A DNA stretch of 64,000 nucleotides from Bimuria novae-zelandiae CBS 107.79. Its lineage: Eukaryota; Ascomycota; Dothideomycetes; Pleosporales; Didymosphaeriaceae. Both the position numbers and the translations under genes were made by a program. The notes under the pieces were generated by a model. The model was not told where the DNA came from. It made no database searches and worked only from the letters and a program-made list of their open reading frames with translations. Shown piece by piece: positions 22,401 to 32,576 of this stretch. How positions within the stretch are numbered: position 1 is the stretch's first letter; each line of letters opens with the position of its first letter. The stretch lies in NCBI GenBank assembly GCA_010015655.1, contig ML976785.1:76392-140391 (forward strand), in the 5' to 3' direction.

Positions 22401-22977
22401 GTGTGTTTACGATGGCGGAACGATGCTGGGTTGTTGTTTGAGCATGAGCGGCGTAATTTGCGGTTGAATACACACGTAGTTTCTTACAGGATGAGTGGAA
22501 GTATGCTCGATGTGGGCTGTTATACAAAGAAGACCTGGACTAGAAAAGGAAAGATGTTACAGACGAGAATTATAGACCAGAAGAGACTTCTCCCTTTTAC
22601 ACTAAGCGTGATTCCTCTGGCCTGGTTTACATACGCTGTCACGCTATTTGTCGCACCCTCTACAATGCAGCGAATCTACAAGCCACCAGACAACGCTCTT
22701 GCCGATTTGTTTCCCTTTGTTGTTAAGAAAAGTTTCTATTCTTATAGAGACGTCTCCTGTGGTGTTGCTCCTAGGTAGTGATATGTATTAACTACTATGG
22801 CATTTAGCCATTCTGTACACCAACAACTGAGTTCCCTCGCTGCGTCAACACCTGTGGAAGGAAATCTAGGCAAAGTTTCTCTTACTAAATTTAGCTATAA
22901 TTTCTTAGCCCTTCTAATTAGGTTACACTGGATACACTACTATTCGTTTTCTATCAAAATTAGACCAAAGATGTGTG

Positions 22978-23121
22978 TATGGAAACACTGAATTCTGGCG
23001 AACTCAATGCCTGTTCGATGATCTCGGGAGACGAACCGACGGCAAGGAACTCCAGCTGCGGATCAGACCTGAAGAAAACATCAATTTCGGTTCGATGTAC
23101 GTGGTCATTGTTGAAAGCTGA
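22978..23121 (+). pseudogene. C-terminal gene remnant of unknown family
   Basis: An open stretch without start reads YGNTEFWRTQCLFDDLGRR then KELQLRIRPEENINFG and ends at TGA 23119-23121. Its codon use looks coding, but the DNA upstream (about 22740-22960) is AT-rich and broken. It may be the C-terminus of the preceding decayed gene or of a neighbour. I do not recognise the family. Confidence 0.45.
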
Positions 23122-23340
23122 GCGGTGCTACAAACCGTGCCACCGCATTACCTCCAACATGCAAGTAAGCAAGATACCCCGCCCTTCACCCGTGTTCCCT
23201 CCTCTCTGTTCGAACTCCTAACGATCCCAAGGTTGTTCCTGGTTTTCACGTGCTGCTTGTGCCTTCGAATAGCCGCTTCTCATCGAAAGCCTCCACAAGG
23301 CGGTTTACTCCAGGGCTCTCTCTCGGGATCGGGAGTAAGC

Positions 23341-24431
23341 ATGGCGTCTCGTCCCGCGAAGATCGTTCTGACGCTTTTCACTGCATTATTTGCACCCGTC
23401 TATCTCACCATCTTATCTCTGTACTACATTCCCCGACGTCTCCGTCCTACGCCCGATGGAGCCTACGCACAGCCATCGCAGACTCCGCCCTCGGAATATT
23501 ATACCGCTACGCAACGTGGGTCCGCCTCCCACCACACACCATCGCGAACCCCTCACCTCTAAAAGATCGCTTCGTCGTAGTACCCCCCGGCCCATCACAC
23601 ATATACAGCGGCGCTACTGAAAGCGGCGGCGCAGACCCGGCGGCCGTGAAAGCCCTTTGGTTTCCTTCAGCCTACAGCCCAGACCACCACTCTGATTGGA
23701 AAGTGGTCCTCCACGTGCAAGGCGGTGCATTCGTATAACTGCTCTGAAACCCAGCACCGGAGCGTTTCTGTCTAAAATTTTCCAAGAGAAGATGGGTGCC
23801 CTCACGTTCTAAGCACAATACCGGGTATCCCAGAGCGAAGAAACGCGTTTCCAGCCGCACTCCAGGGACCTCATCACCTTCTACCATTATCTTCTCAGCT
23901 CAGGAAGCGACGCCAACCGGATCATCGTATCCGGAGGCTCTGCAGGGAGGGAATTTAGTCCTTGCACTTCTCCGGCACATCGAAGCCACGTTCGGGGAGG
24001 GCGGGAATGCATTGCCGAGGCCATACGGTGCGATGCTGTGGTCCCCGTGGGTCGATGTGAACAGCGACGCAATCGGGCGGTACAGGAAAAGCGGGCATTT
24101 GCGCACCGACTTCCTCAACGCTGAGTTCTTGCAATGGGGTGTAGATGCGTACACGCTAGCTGGCGATCAAGCACGGCCATACATCTCACCATTGACGCAT
24201 CCGTTCGAGTCGAAAACACCTATCTTCGTTCAAGTCGGAACTGCGGAGATGCTCTACGGGGAGGTACGGCAGCTTGTGGAGGAAATGAAATCGGTTCCCG
24301 GGAACAGGCTCGCACTTGTTGAGACTGCCGATGCTTCTCACGATATCCTTCGCACGGGAGGTATCATGGGACTCAAGGAAGCGGTTGCAGACGCGATGCA
24401 ACAAGCTAACGATTTTTTGGCAGGTAAATAG
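23341..24431 (+). pseudogene. Alpha/beta hydrolase (fold-3 esterase-like), frameshifted
   Basis: An N-terminal membrane anchor (KIVLTLFTALFAPVYLTILS) starts at 23341. The frame then shifts near 23445 into SLRTAIADSALGILYRYATW, and oxyanion-region VVLHVQGGAFV ends in TAA at about 23736. Further shifts are needed to reach FPAALQ, DLITFYHYLLSSGSDANRII and the nucleophile motif GGSAG near 23930, where one extra G breaks the frame again. From there 23950-24431 is open: GNLVLALLRH, PIFVQVGTAEMLYGEV with the acidic residue, and ASHDILRTGG with the catalytic His. All triad elements exist but in different frames, with four or so shifts. It resembles fungal membrane-anchored esterases; here it is non-functional unless the sequence contains indel errors. 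Confidence 0.7.
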
Positions 24432-24847
24432 TGGTATCTGCTGCGCTTTGTCGTGGGAGTGGTGGGGGAGATGGACAGCGTGGAAGTAGTAGAAGCGGTG
24501 GCAGAGGAGAGGACGCTGGACGCGCTGTGGGAGACGTGGAAACAACGGGAAAAGAGGTAGAAGAAAAGCGTGCGGGAGAAACGGGCCTCGGGTTATTGCT
24601 GGCTGAGCAAGCAGGATAGTGTACCAACGGAGTAAGATCACTAGGAACATAATGCGCAAAAACACAGAAATACGTGAACAAGGTATCATATTGCTTTTGG
24701 AACGCACATCCCATTTCCGCTTTTTCGAACCCCGCAGAAACCCGCGGCGCCAGAGAACATTCGACAGACGCCAAGTGTAGACAGATAGAGAAACCCTATA
24801 TATACACGTCCACACCGGGACACCCCTCCACCACATTTATCTGACGC
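24432..24847. other. Intergenic region, no gene seen
   Basis: Between the convergent ends of the decayed hydrolase and ILV5. Contains a purine-rich stretch (24440-24570). No feature otherwise. Confidence 0.5.
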
Positions 24848-26235
24848 TTACTTCTGGTTCTCGGGGCGGAGCGAGCGGACGGCCTTGCCGGCGCGCCAGA
24901 TCTCCAGGTTGTCAATCTCCTCGAGCTCCTTCTTGTACATCTCGCGGTAGTTGGGCTGCGAGTTGTACTCGAGCGAGCGCTTGGTCTCGGAGCCGTTCTC
25001 GACGGAGGTGTAGAGGTCGTCGAAGACGGGCTTCAGGGCGTCCTTGAAGCGCTTGCTCCAGTCGATGGCGCCGCGGCGGGCCGTGGTGGAGCACGCGGCG
25101 TACATGTAGTCCATGCCGTTGGCGCCGATGAGGGGGTAGAGGGACTGCGTAGCCTCCTCGACAGTTTCGTTGAAAGCCTCGGAGGGGCTGTGGCCGCGCT
25201 CGCGGAGGACTTCGTACTGGGCGAGGAACATGCCGTGAATGCCGCCCATCAGGCAGCCACGCTCGCCGTAAAGGTCGGAGTAGACCTCCTTCTGGAATGT
25301 GGTCTCGTACATGTAGCCGGAGCCGACGGCGACACCGAGGGCGATGGCTTTCTCCTTGGCGTTGCCGGTCACGTCCTGGAAGACAGCGATGGAGGAGTTG
25401 ATGCCGCGGCCCTCACGGAAGAGGGTGCGGACGGTGCGGCCGGAGCCCTTGGGTGCGACAAGGATGACGTCCATGTCGGTGGGGACATCAACCTTGGTGA
25501 GGTCCTTGAAGACGGGCGAGAAGCCGTGGGAGAAGTAGAGGGTCTAGAGCAGTCAGTACAACTAGTCTGGAAATTGGGGCAAATTTTGCTCACCTTCTCC
25601 TTGGAGAGGAGGGGCTTGATGGCGGGCCAAGTCTCAGACTGGGCAGCATCGGAGAGCAGGTTCATGATGATGGTGCCCTTGTTGATGGCCTCGTCAATGT
25701 CGAACAGGTTCTTGCCGGGAACCCAGCCATCCTGCTCGGCCTCCTTCCACGAGGCACCATTCTTCCGCACACCGACAATGACGTTGAGGCCGTTGTCACG
25801 GAGGTTAAGACCCTGGCCGTGACCCTGCGAGCCGTAGCCGATGAGGGCGAGGGTGTCGTTCTTGAAGTATTCCTAGCTCAATTGTTAGTTCAGAGTCCCA
25901 TGGAGCTTCTTTCTGGTGCCATTGAGGTGTGGGCTGACTCACGAGAAGCTTCTCCTTCGGCCAGTCGGCGCGCTCTGAGATGTGCGTCAGCAAACAATTG
26001 ACCCGGAAAATAGACGTAAAAACTCACCGTAGACGGTCTCCTTGGTGCCAGCAAAGTCGACGGTCTTGACACCGCGCACCTGCTGGAACGAGGTGCTGAC
26101 AGCCGCCTTGGGAGCAGCTGCCACGCCAGCGCGAGCAGCGTTCAGCGCAGAAACGAAGGTACGCCTCTGCACGGCAGGAGCGGCCAATTGGCGCGCAATT
26201 TGGCGAGAAGCACGAGCAACGGGTCTTGAAGCCAT
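24848..26235 (-). CDS. ILV5: Ketol-acid reductoisomerase, mitochondrial
   Basis: Four exons (26028-26235, 25943-25974, 25594-25872, 24848-25543) join in phase to 404 residues, the family length. The N-terminus is an Arg/Ala-rich mitochondrial presequence (MASRPVARASRQIARQLAA). The NADPH-binding loop is LIGYGSQGHGQG at about residues 90-101. The catalytic C-terminal domain contains VAPKGSGRTVRTLF, GYMYETTFQKEVYSDLYGER with the metal-binding acidic residues, and GANGMDYMYAACS. The enzyme converts acetolactate or acetohydroxybutyrate into dihydroxy acids in valine and isoleucine synthesis. Exon 2 is only 32 nt. The coding DNA is GC-rich with strongly biased codons, a sign of high expression. Confidence 0.97.
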
Positions 26236-26950
26236 TATGAATGTGTGAGGGGGTATCTTGATCAGGATTGAGCGGAGAGGGTGTGGGACGGTTTTTAAAG
26301 CTGGACTCTGGGGTCACTCGGATTTTCGACGGGTCGCTGGAGCTCGGACGTTTTGATTAGGGCCGATGGTCGGCGGTGGGCTTCTGGCCAGTCACAGAGG
26401 ACACCTCGGGGGGAGATGCTCGTCTCCGAGCCTGCCGAAAAGCGGGGCGCTCACTTCCAGCATGGTTCCAGACAAGCGCGAAGTTAGTAAATGTTGTATG
26501 GCTCATACTTTTCCCTACACGAGGTGCTATATACTAAGCATTGGGATAGAGCCTCCGTCTCAGCCTGACCGCATATTCACGCGCCGATCACGTTCGTAGT
26601 GCTTGTGTCACGCAAACATACTGTATAGTCTTCTGCTGAACTTCACAAAACCTTCAATTGCTATACGCTGCTACGCTCCAATTCCATATTGTATAGAACA
26701 CATAAAGATGATTATTAAAAAAAAGGGCAACATTCCTGTATGTCAACGCCTTGCTCCCGGGTACGCCGTGACTAAATGCTCGCTCGTGAATCGTGTCTAC
26801 CATGCAACCATGTGGGTATATTCGCCTCCCGACCCAGCGTCCGTCCAATCTGTGCGCGGAGCCACATCAACGACTCTGGTTGACCCAGCCACCGCTGGTC
26901 CTTATCGCGCGCATGACTATCCAAACTGTGTACCGGGCCATGAAGCGCGC
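26236..26950. other. Intergenic region, no gene seen
   Basis: Upstream of ILV5 and downstream of UBC12. Open frames are short and unsupported. Confidence 0.5.
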
Positions 26951-27666
26951 TCATTTCAGCACCCGGTCGAACGACTCGCCCTTGACGGTGCCGCCGCCCA
27001 TAGCAGCGCGCACGTTGCGCTTGAAGCCTTCTCGGTTGTGTTTGAGGTCCTCGGCGGCCTCCTTGTTCAGCGGGTCGGATGCGTTGGGCTCGAGGAATAG
27101 GAACTGTTAACCGTTAGTCACCGCACATCGTTGCACAAATATCCGCCAAGTACGCACCTGAAGACCGACGAAGATAGCGTTCAGGTTGAGAACCGGCTTC
27201 CAGTCCTCTCGCAGAATGTTCAGGCAGACGTTACCCTCTAGGTCAATGTTCGGGTGGTAGATCTTCTGCTTGCAGCGGACCTTGGGCGCGTCGTAGGGAA
27301 ACGTAGGCTTGATCTCGAACGCGAACTCGAAGTGGCCACCCTTGTACATGCCCTCGTCAGGGTTGATCGCGAGCGAGAAGTTCTTGTAGTTGTCCAACTC
27401 GCGCTTGAGCTCCATCGTCTCGCTAAGGGAAAGGTGCTCGAGATCTGCGTGCATTAGCAACCGTGGGCGACCAGATGATAGCGGAACATGTACCTTTTAT
27501 GACTCTCAGGTCGGCTGCGGAGAACTTCTTCTTGCCCGACGCTGCTGCTGCCGCCTCAGCATCCTTCTGCTGCTTCTTCTGTAGAGGAGTCAGTGATCCG
27601 ATAGTACGACTGGCGGCGTCTGGAACGCCTCAAACCCCCACGTACCATAGACCATATTTTCATCAT
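26951..27666 (-). CDS. UBC12: NEDD8-conjugating enzyme E2 (Ubc12)
   Basis: Four exons (27646-27666, 27494-27578, 27158-27444, 26951-27103) join to 181 residues. The N-terminal extension starts MMKIWSM and continues with KKQQKDAEAAAAASGKKKFS; this tail with Met1-Met2 is the part that docks on the NEDD8 E1 in the family. The UBC fold follows, with FPYDAPKVRCKQKIYHPNID and the active-site Cys109 in NVCLNILREDW. The C-terminus has LNLNAIFVGLQFLFLEPNAS and ends VKGESFDRVLK. The protein transfers NEDD8/Rub1 to cullins, activating SCF-type ubiquitin ligases. The first exon is just 21 nt. RIB7 is transcribed in the opposite direction 600 bp away. Confidence 0.96.
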
Positions 27667-28266
27667 CTTGCCGGTATTGTAGGGGGATTATTCGCCTTGC
27701 GCGGTTGTCGGGTTGAGTCGCGTGCGAAGCCGGAGAAAGTTGAATCCAGTTCCTAGGCCAGGCTGTGTATGTGTGAGCGGGGTTCTAAGCGTTTCTCGTG
27801 ACAGCGCGACGGAGAGGGCACGAGGGCGGAGGTATGTACACGGCGAGCTGATATACAGTGAAAGATAGGCTGCAAGGCGACAGTGACGGGAAACGTGGGG
27901 CGAAGCCGCGGCGCGTGGTTTCTCCGTCGCCGAACCCAGGTTGACGCGATCTTAGTCAGCTTGGCTCTTCCTAGCGCGTTGATTCGCTGGGCTGCGGATG
28001 CTCCTACAACACAATTCACGTCTTCTCTTCTTGAAGTTGTACATCCTTCCGGTTTGATAATCTTCAGATCTGTCTCAAGATATCACGTCTACTCTCCGCT
28101 ATCCGGAATTCACAAATTATTCCGGCCACAGACGACAACACCAGGGAACTAAGGCAGAGCCCTCCACAGGATTGCAGAACAACCTACGAAGTTACAACCG
28201 CAGTTCTCAATACAAGTACGATTTCTCCAAACTCCAAAGATCTCAAACCCACCCGCAAAATCGAAA
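27667..28266. promoter_or_regulatory. Divergent promoter region UBC12/RIB7
   Basis: 600 bp separate the two start codons, so both promoters lie here. No clear TATA box; no gene in the interval. Confidence 0.5.
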
Positions 28267-29067
28267 ATGGCCCAACCCACCAGCTCAACCCTCACCTTCC
28301 CCGCCCCCTCTGCCACCCTTCTGTCCCCCTACCTCCCCTCAACAAGCTCGCACAACAGACCCTTCCTAACCCTCACCTACGCCACCTCCCTCGACGCCAC
28401 CCTCTCCCTCACACCCACAACCCCCACTTTACTCTCCGGGCCCCTTTCAAAAAGCATGACGCACTACCTACGCGCGCACCACGCCGCTATCCTCATCGGC
28501 GCCGGCACCGCCATCGCCGACGACCCCTCGCTGAACTCCCGTCTCGAAGGCGCAGAGATAGATAGGCAGCCACGCCCCGTGGTGTTGGATCCCCGAGGGC
28601 GGTGGGCCGTGGGTGGGGGGAGTAAAGTGGTGAGTTTGGCGCGGCAGGGGCGGGGGTTAGGGCCTTGGGTTATGGTTATGGAAGGCGTGGATGTGGATGG
28701 GGAGAAGGTGAGGGTGGTGGAGGGCGTGGGGGGGGCGTATGTCACCCTTTCGACAAACGAGGATGGCCGGTTCGATTGGAAGGATGTATTGGATGTGCTG
28801 TGGAAAGAGGGAGTGACGAGCGTGATGGTCGAGGGGGGCGGTGTCGTGATAAACGAGTTGCTGTCACCGCGATACTTTGGGCTTGTGGATGCGGTGATAG
28901 TGACGATTGCGCCGGTGTGGCTGGGCAGGGAGGGCGTGCAGGTGTGTCCTGAGGAGCGGCGCGATGGGGAAGGGAAGAAAGTAGCAGTCGGGCGACTGCG
29001 GGATGTGCGGTGGGTACCATTAGGAGAAGATGGTGTGCTGTGTGGACGGCCGAAGATGGATGAATAG
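28267..29067 (+). CDS. RIB7: Diaminohydroxyphosphoribosylaminopyrimidine reductase (riboflavin synthesis)
   Basis: A single exon encodes 266 residues. It matches the RibD_C/RIB7 reductase fold: PFLTLTYATSLDATLSL near residue 32, the LSGPLSKSMTHYLRAHHAAI helix, then GAGTAIADDPSLNSRL with the NADPH-binding Gly and the substrate DDP motif. PRPVVLDPRGR, the VTSVMVEGGGVVINELL motif and FGLVDAVIVTIAPVWLG complete the fold. In fungi this enzyme reduces the ribosylamino group of 2,5-diamino-6-ribosylamino-4(3H)-pyrimidinone 5'-phosphate before deamination, the second step of riboflavin synthesis. The middle (residues about 118-155) is Gly-rich and poorly conserved. It converges on the small gene at 29197. 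Confidence 0.93.
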   Translation: MAQPTSSTLTFPAPSATLLSPYLPSTSSHNRPFLTLTYATSLDATLSLTPTTPTLLSGPLSKSMTHYLRAHHAAILIGAGTAIADDPSLNSRLEGAEIDRQPRPVVLDPRGRWAVGGGSKVVSLARQGRGLGPWVMVMEGVDVDGEKVRVVEGVGGAYVTLSTNEDGRFDWKDVLDVLWKEGVTSVMVEGGGVVINELLSPRYFGLVDAVIVTIAPVWLGREGVQVCPEERRDGEGKKVAVGRLRDVRWVPLGEDGVLCGRPKMDE

Positions 29068-29196
29068 CCTGTGATGCATTCATTGTACAAAGGCGGTGGT
29101 TCCATAGCTAGGTATACACATGGCCTCGGGCCCAACAACATCTATGACCGCGCCCACAAGCTGGGCTACACTCGCGTCCCTTCCCGCTTCCACTTC

Positions 29197-29535
29197 CTAC
29201 TTTCCTTGGCCCTGCTCGTCCTTCTCTGCGCCCTTGGCCGCGTTATTCTCGGACTTGTCGTGCTTCTTCACGACGAGCTTCTCCTTTCTCAGCTCCATCT
29301 CGCCGCCGTTGTCGAACCCGCGGACCTTAGTCTTCAGCTCGCCGTGCTGGTCGCCGATTTTCCTCTTCGACGCCTTCACGCCGTTGATCATGACATTCAT
29401 CTTCTTGTTCGTGGAGGGCAAAGCGAGTTTCGTGCTGCGCGGCAAAGCCGCCGGAATTGCTGGTCGGTCGGCGTGTTCTTGACGGCGGGTGCGCTCGCGC
29501 GCGCGCTCCTCGCGGGTCTTGGAGAACAGGACCAT
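29197..29535 (-). CDS. Small basic, charged protein of unknown function
   Basis: An open frame of 112 residues starts at the ATG ending at 29535. It opens MVLFSKTREERARERTRRQE, has a central NKKMNVMINGVKASKRKIGD, and ends in a Lys/Glu-rich tail (EKLVVKKHDKSENNAAKG). No domain, signal peptide or membrane segment is visible. The DNA has coding-like third-position GC, and the frame lies between RIB7 and the DUF218 gene where a gene is expected. Pyrimidine-rich sequence just upstream could be a leader intron. I rate it a probable small gene. Confidence 0.5.
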   Translation of the reverse strand: MVLFSKTREERARERTRRQEHADRPAIPAALPRSTKLALPSTNKKMNVMINGVKASKRKIGDQHGELKTKVRGFDNGGEMELRKEKLVVKKHDKSENNAAKGAEKDEQGQGK

Positions 29536-29979
29536 TTTCGAAAAGAGACTGAAACATAGTGAAGACGTAGTTGCTTTGAAATGGGGAAAGTGCGAAAATC
29601 ATTGTTATTCTTACCAAGAGAGTGGGCTGGAGCTTGAGAGTAGCGTGGGTGTACTTGACGGCGTTCGCGGTTGCTGTTTTGAGGGTGCTTGATGTATCGG
29701 CGGGTCTGACAGCAGTGGTGGGTTGTGTTGGTGTGGGATGAAAGTGGTTGCGCTGTGTTTTATGTTCAGATTTTTCGTTGCTTTGGTGTCGTTGTTTTGG
29801 CAGACGCGAAGTAGGAAGGAGCGACCCAGGAACCACAATCCAGACTCGCGCTGCTTATACCAACTCACTGCGACTCCAGTCAGGCTCAGCTTTTGGGCAC
29901 CCGATTTGCGACGGTATTGTATTGTGAGGCATGTCAGGATGGTCCGTTATCATACGACATCTGAGGGTGCTTTTGGCCC
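29536..29979. other. Intergenic region, no gene seen
   Basis: Promoter side of the small gene and 3' side of the DUF218 gene; T-rich stretches around 29755-29805. No supported feature. Confidence 0.5.
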
Positions 29980-30969
29980 CTACGCCGCACTCCATGGCAG
30001 TTGCTCTGGAACAGTACCGCTGAATAATTCATCCACAGTCATCTCAAGGCCCTCAGTGAGTTGCATTAACACTCGTTCATCCCAACCGCGATTCCTCCTC
30101 TTGCCAGCTAAGACTTCACCCGTGCCGAGCGGATCCTCTACCCACGGTGCATAGCCAAACTTTTCTTCACCCTTGACCGTCTCTTCCCGCTCAGCACCCG
30201 ACATCACAGGGTCGATCCCTTGTACTTGGATCCTATCAGCCGGCCATCTGATCGTAGGCGCGTGCAGATCGAGGAAACGCTTCGCTTTGAAGGCGTGGGT
30301 AATGATTCGGACCTGCTTCGGATATCTGCCCGTCGTGCGCCGAAAGAGCAATATGCTGAAGAGCAGGTTCTGGAAGGAATCGGTAGCGTGTTCTTCCAGT
30401 AGGATCTTGCCTCTCGAAAAGAGCTGGTGTGCTCGTCCACCTCCATGGTTGCCTTGCGCTAACTCTTGTGCCAGTGCCGCATGATAGTAGGAGCGGGCTT
30501 CGCTCAGTGAGGTCAGCGAGCTTTTCGTGGCTCCGCCGCTGAACACCAGGAGAGTCTTATCTGGGACATGCGGAGAGAGTTCGCTTTTCAGGACATCGAT
30601 ACCAGCCAAGGCATGCGCTACGAACGTCTCGTGCTCGCCTGGCTTGCCTGTCTCAGGATTTGACCGTTGAAATGGGGCGAGATGCCAGTTCTTCTCCTCG
30701 CAAGGGCTGTGCAGAGGGAATTCGGAAGATGAGGCATCGGGATGAAAGATGGCGTGGCAACAGACTATGACTAGGTTTTCAAAGCCCGTGTAGTCTCGAG
30801 GTGGTATTACATGATCAGGGTGTGTGAAGTCATCATTCGTTTGGGGAGCGGGGTTGGCGTCCACGCGCCCGGCATCAGGACCAGTCACCGGAGCCTCTGC
30901 GCTTGTGGTGTTTGCAGTGTGGAAGTTCGATTTGGGAAGTTTTCTGGAAGGTGTGGCTGGTGCCGCCAT
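29980..30969 (-). CDS. DUF218-like (YdcF-type) protein
   Basis: A single exon encodes 329 residues. After a low-complexity N-terminus (residues 1-60) the protein reads ENLVIVCCHAIFHPDASS, then EHETFVAHALAGIDVLKSEL, then the glycine loop LLVFSGGATKSSLTSLSEARSY. HATDSFQNLLFSILLFRRTT and PKQVRIITHAFKAKRFLDLH follow. This order (hydrophobic strand, SGG loop, E/TDT-S-x-N helix, strand with H-x-F-K-x-x-R) is that of the fungal branch of the DUF218/YdcF superfamily. There is no membrane anchor. The biochemical role is not known; a nucleotide or phospho-ligand is suspected for relatives. The frame is intact. Confidence 0.82.
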   Translation of the reverse strand: MAAPATPSRKLPKSNFHTANTTSAEAPVTGPDAGRVDANPAPQTNDDFTHPDHVIPPRDYTGFENLVIVCCHAIFHPDASSSEFPLHSPCEEKNWHLAPFQRSNPETGKPGEHETFVAHALAGIDVLKSELSPHVPDKTLLVFSGGATKSSLTSLSEARSYYHAALAQELAQGNHGGGRAHQLFSRGKILLEEHATDSFQNLLFSILLFRRTTGRYPKQVRIITHAFKAKRFLDLHAPTIRWPADRIQVQGIDPVMSGAEREETVKGEEKFGYAPWVEDPLGTGEVLAGKRRNRGWDERVLMQLTEGLEMTVDELFSGTVPEQLPWSAA

Positions 30970-32399
30970 GGGTGTATATTAAGAATGCAGGCGGTGGAAT
31001 GGTGAGAGCAAGCCCACCAGGTGGCTGGGTCGGCAGGGTCTCGGTAATGTAGAGAAAGCAAAACTGCGATTGGTCACTCGTATGGTCAGCGGAGGTATGT
31101 GCTGGTGCAAGAAGAGCGGACGGGGAATTCTGATGGAGATACGAGAATTAACTCGTTCGATAGCGGGACCTTTCGCCGGGCTCTAAGGGTTTGGAAGGTT
31201 CGCACGATCTAAGCAAGTACAGCCGCGAGACATGCTGCAGGCGCGAGACGCGATTTCACCAGGCACATTCCATCTTCAGACATCTCTCTGAGAGTGTTGC
31301 TTGATTCACTTGTATCTGAGCTATGGCGTCTAGGCGGGCAAATGTCAACGAATACATTTCCGCACTTTCCCAAAGGAGTTGCGGCGAAGTGTGAGCGCTG
31401 ACCCGTCCCAGACCGTGCGGGTGAGATGCTCATTATCAGGCCGCTTGAACTTTCAACTGCTTTGCCGCGCGCAGGCGTTGCTGTGCACGGAGTGTGCATG
31501 CTCGGCGTACATTCACAATTGCAAATCTTTATCGTGCAACAACGGTGAAGAAAAGAACATGGTGATCATGTTCAAATTTCAAATGCAAGGCAGACGACTT
31601 CGGATCTCTAAAACGCTCAGATGCAGCTGGGATCGACACCAGGTTCTTTCGCCCGAACTGCGACCTCAAGGTCAAATAGTATTCGCAGTGGAGGCCGAAA
31701 GGAGCGGTGGCCGGGGTTGCCCAGGTCTGCGGGAGTCGGTCACAACGGCGGATAGGTACTCCAGTGATAGGGGCGCCGTTGAGCCTTGGAAAAAGTTTGA
31801 CAAGCGATCGGTGACGTCTGCCAGTACCGCGGGTACAGGTACCATCGCGAGGACTACCATGCAAAACAACGTCGCACCAGTCGTAAGTAGATGGTGGCGT
31901 GCGGTGCTGCCGGCAAGGCGACCGCCGCTTTCTTGATTTCCCTACACAGACTATGGATGAGGCTGAGCAGCGTAAGCACTCAATGCTGTACAGCCGAATA
32001 AGACGCCAATCCTGTGCTCCTCTAATTTTAGTCGCGTCCCTGCAAGAGTACCCACAGCTACGCCACACAGTCGGCACAGCGCCCTCACACCGTGTTTGCC
32101 ATGGTGAAGGGTCTTCGCGGCCGACGCCGTCAAAGAACGCTGTCAAAGAGCCGCCACATGTGTGCATCGTGACCATCGCAGAGTCGATATTCACATTCTG
32201 CGCGCGTGTGATGGGCGGCCGCAGATGAATCAGGGAGAGAACCGCTGTATAGTCAACTACGTAGGCGTTTCACGTAGCATTCCCGCCCATCTCTCCAACG
32301 TTAGTTCGCCTAGCGCCAGCGCGCAGCCCCCGAAAGCTCGCTGCACCTGTCCAGTGAGCCCTGTCGGACGCTGCATCGCCTAGGCTCCTTTCGGAGCCA
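30970..32399. other. Intergenic region of 1.4 kb, no gene seen
   Basis: Two overlapping open frames on opposite strands (31379-31936 plus, 31529-32194 minus) reach 185 and 221 codons but lack any domain or coding signature. I treat the region as the divergent promoter of the DUF218 and chitin synthase genes. Confidence 0.5.
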
Positions 32400-32576
32400 G
32401 CAGGCCCACCTCCACCTCAGCTCCCTCCCAGACATTTCTCCTCCTAAAACCTTCTTTATCTCCATCGCGCGCCCACGAGAGCGCCCTTCATCTTCTCCTT
32501 TCCTATTTTGCACCCCCACCCCTCGCCCCTTCCCTCCCCTTCCCTTCACTCTCGCTGGCCCTGACCACTGCACGTC
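32400..32576 (+). promoter_or_regulatory. CT-rich leader of the chitin synthase gene
   Basis: A pyrimidine-rich block with long C/T runs ends directly before the ATG at 32577. Such CT tracts are common just upstream of transcription starts of highly expressed filamentous-fungal genes. Confidence 0.5.

Noticed and set aside
31379..32194. Overlapping opposite-strand open frames of 185 and 221 codons
   Set aside because: No domain, no signal peptide, no plausible splice extension; they lie in the promoter region of chitin synthase. Kept as intergenic.
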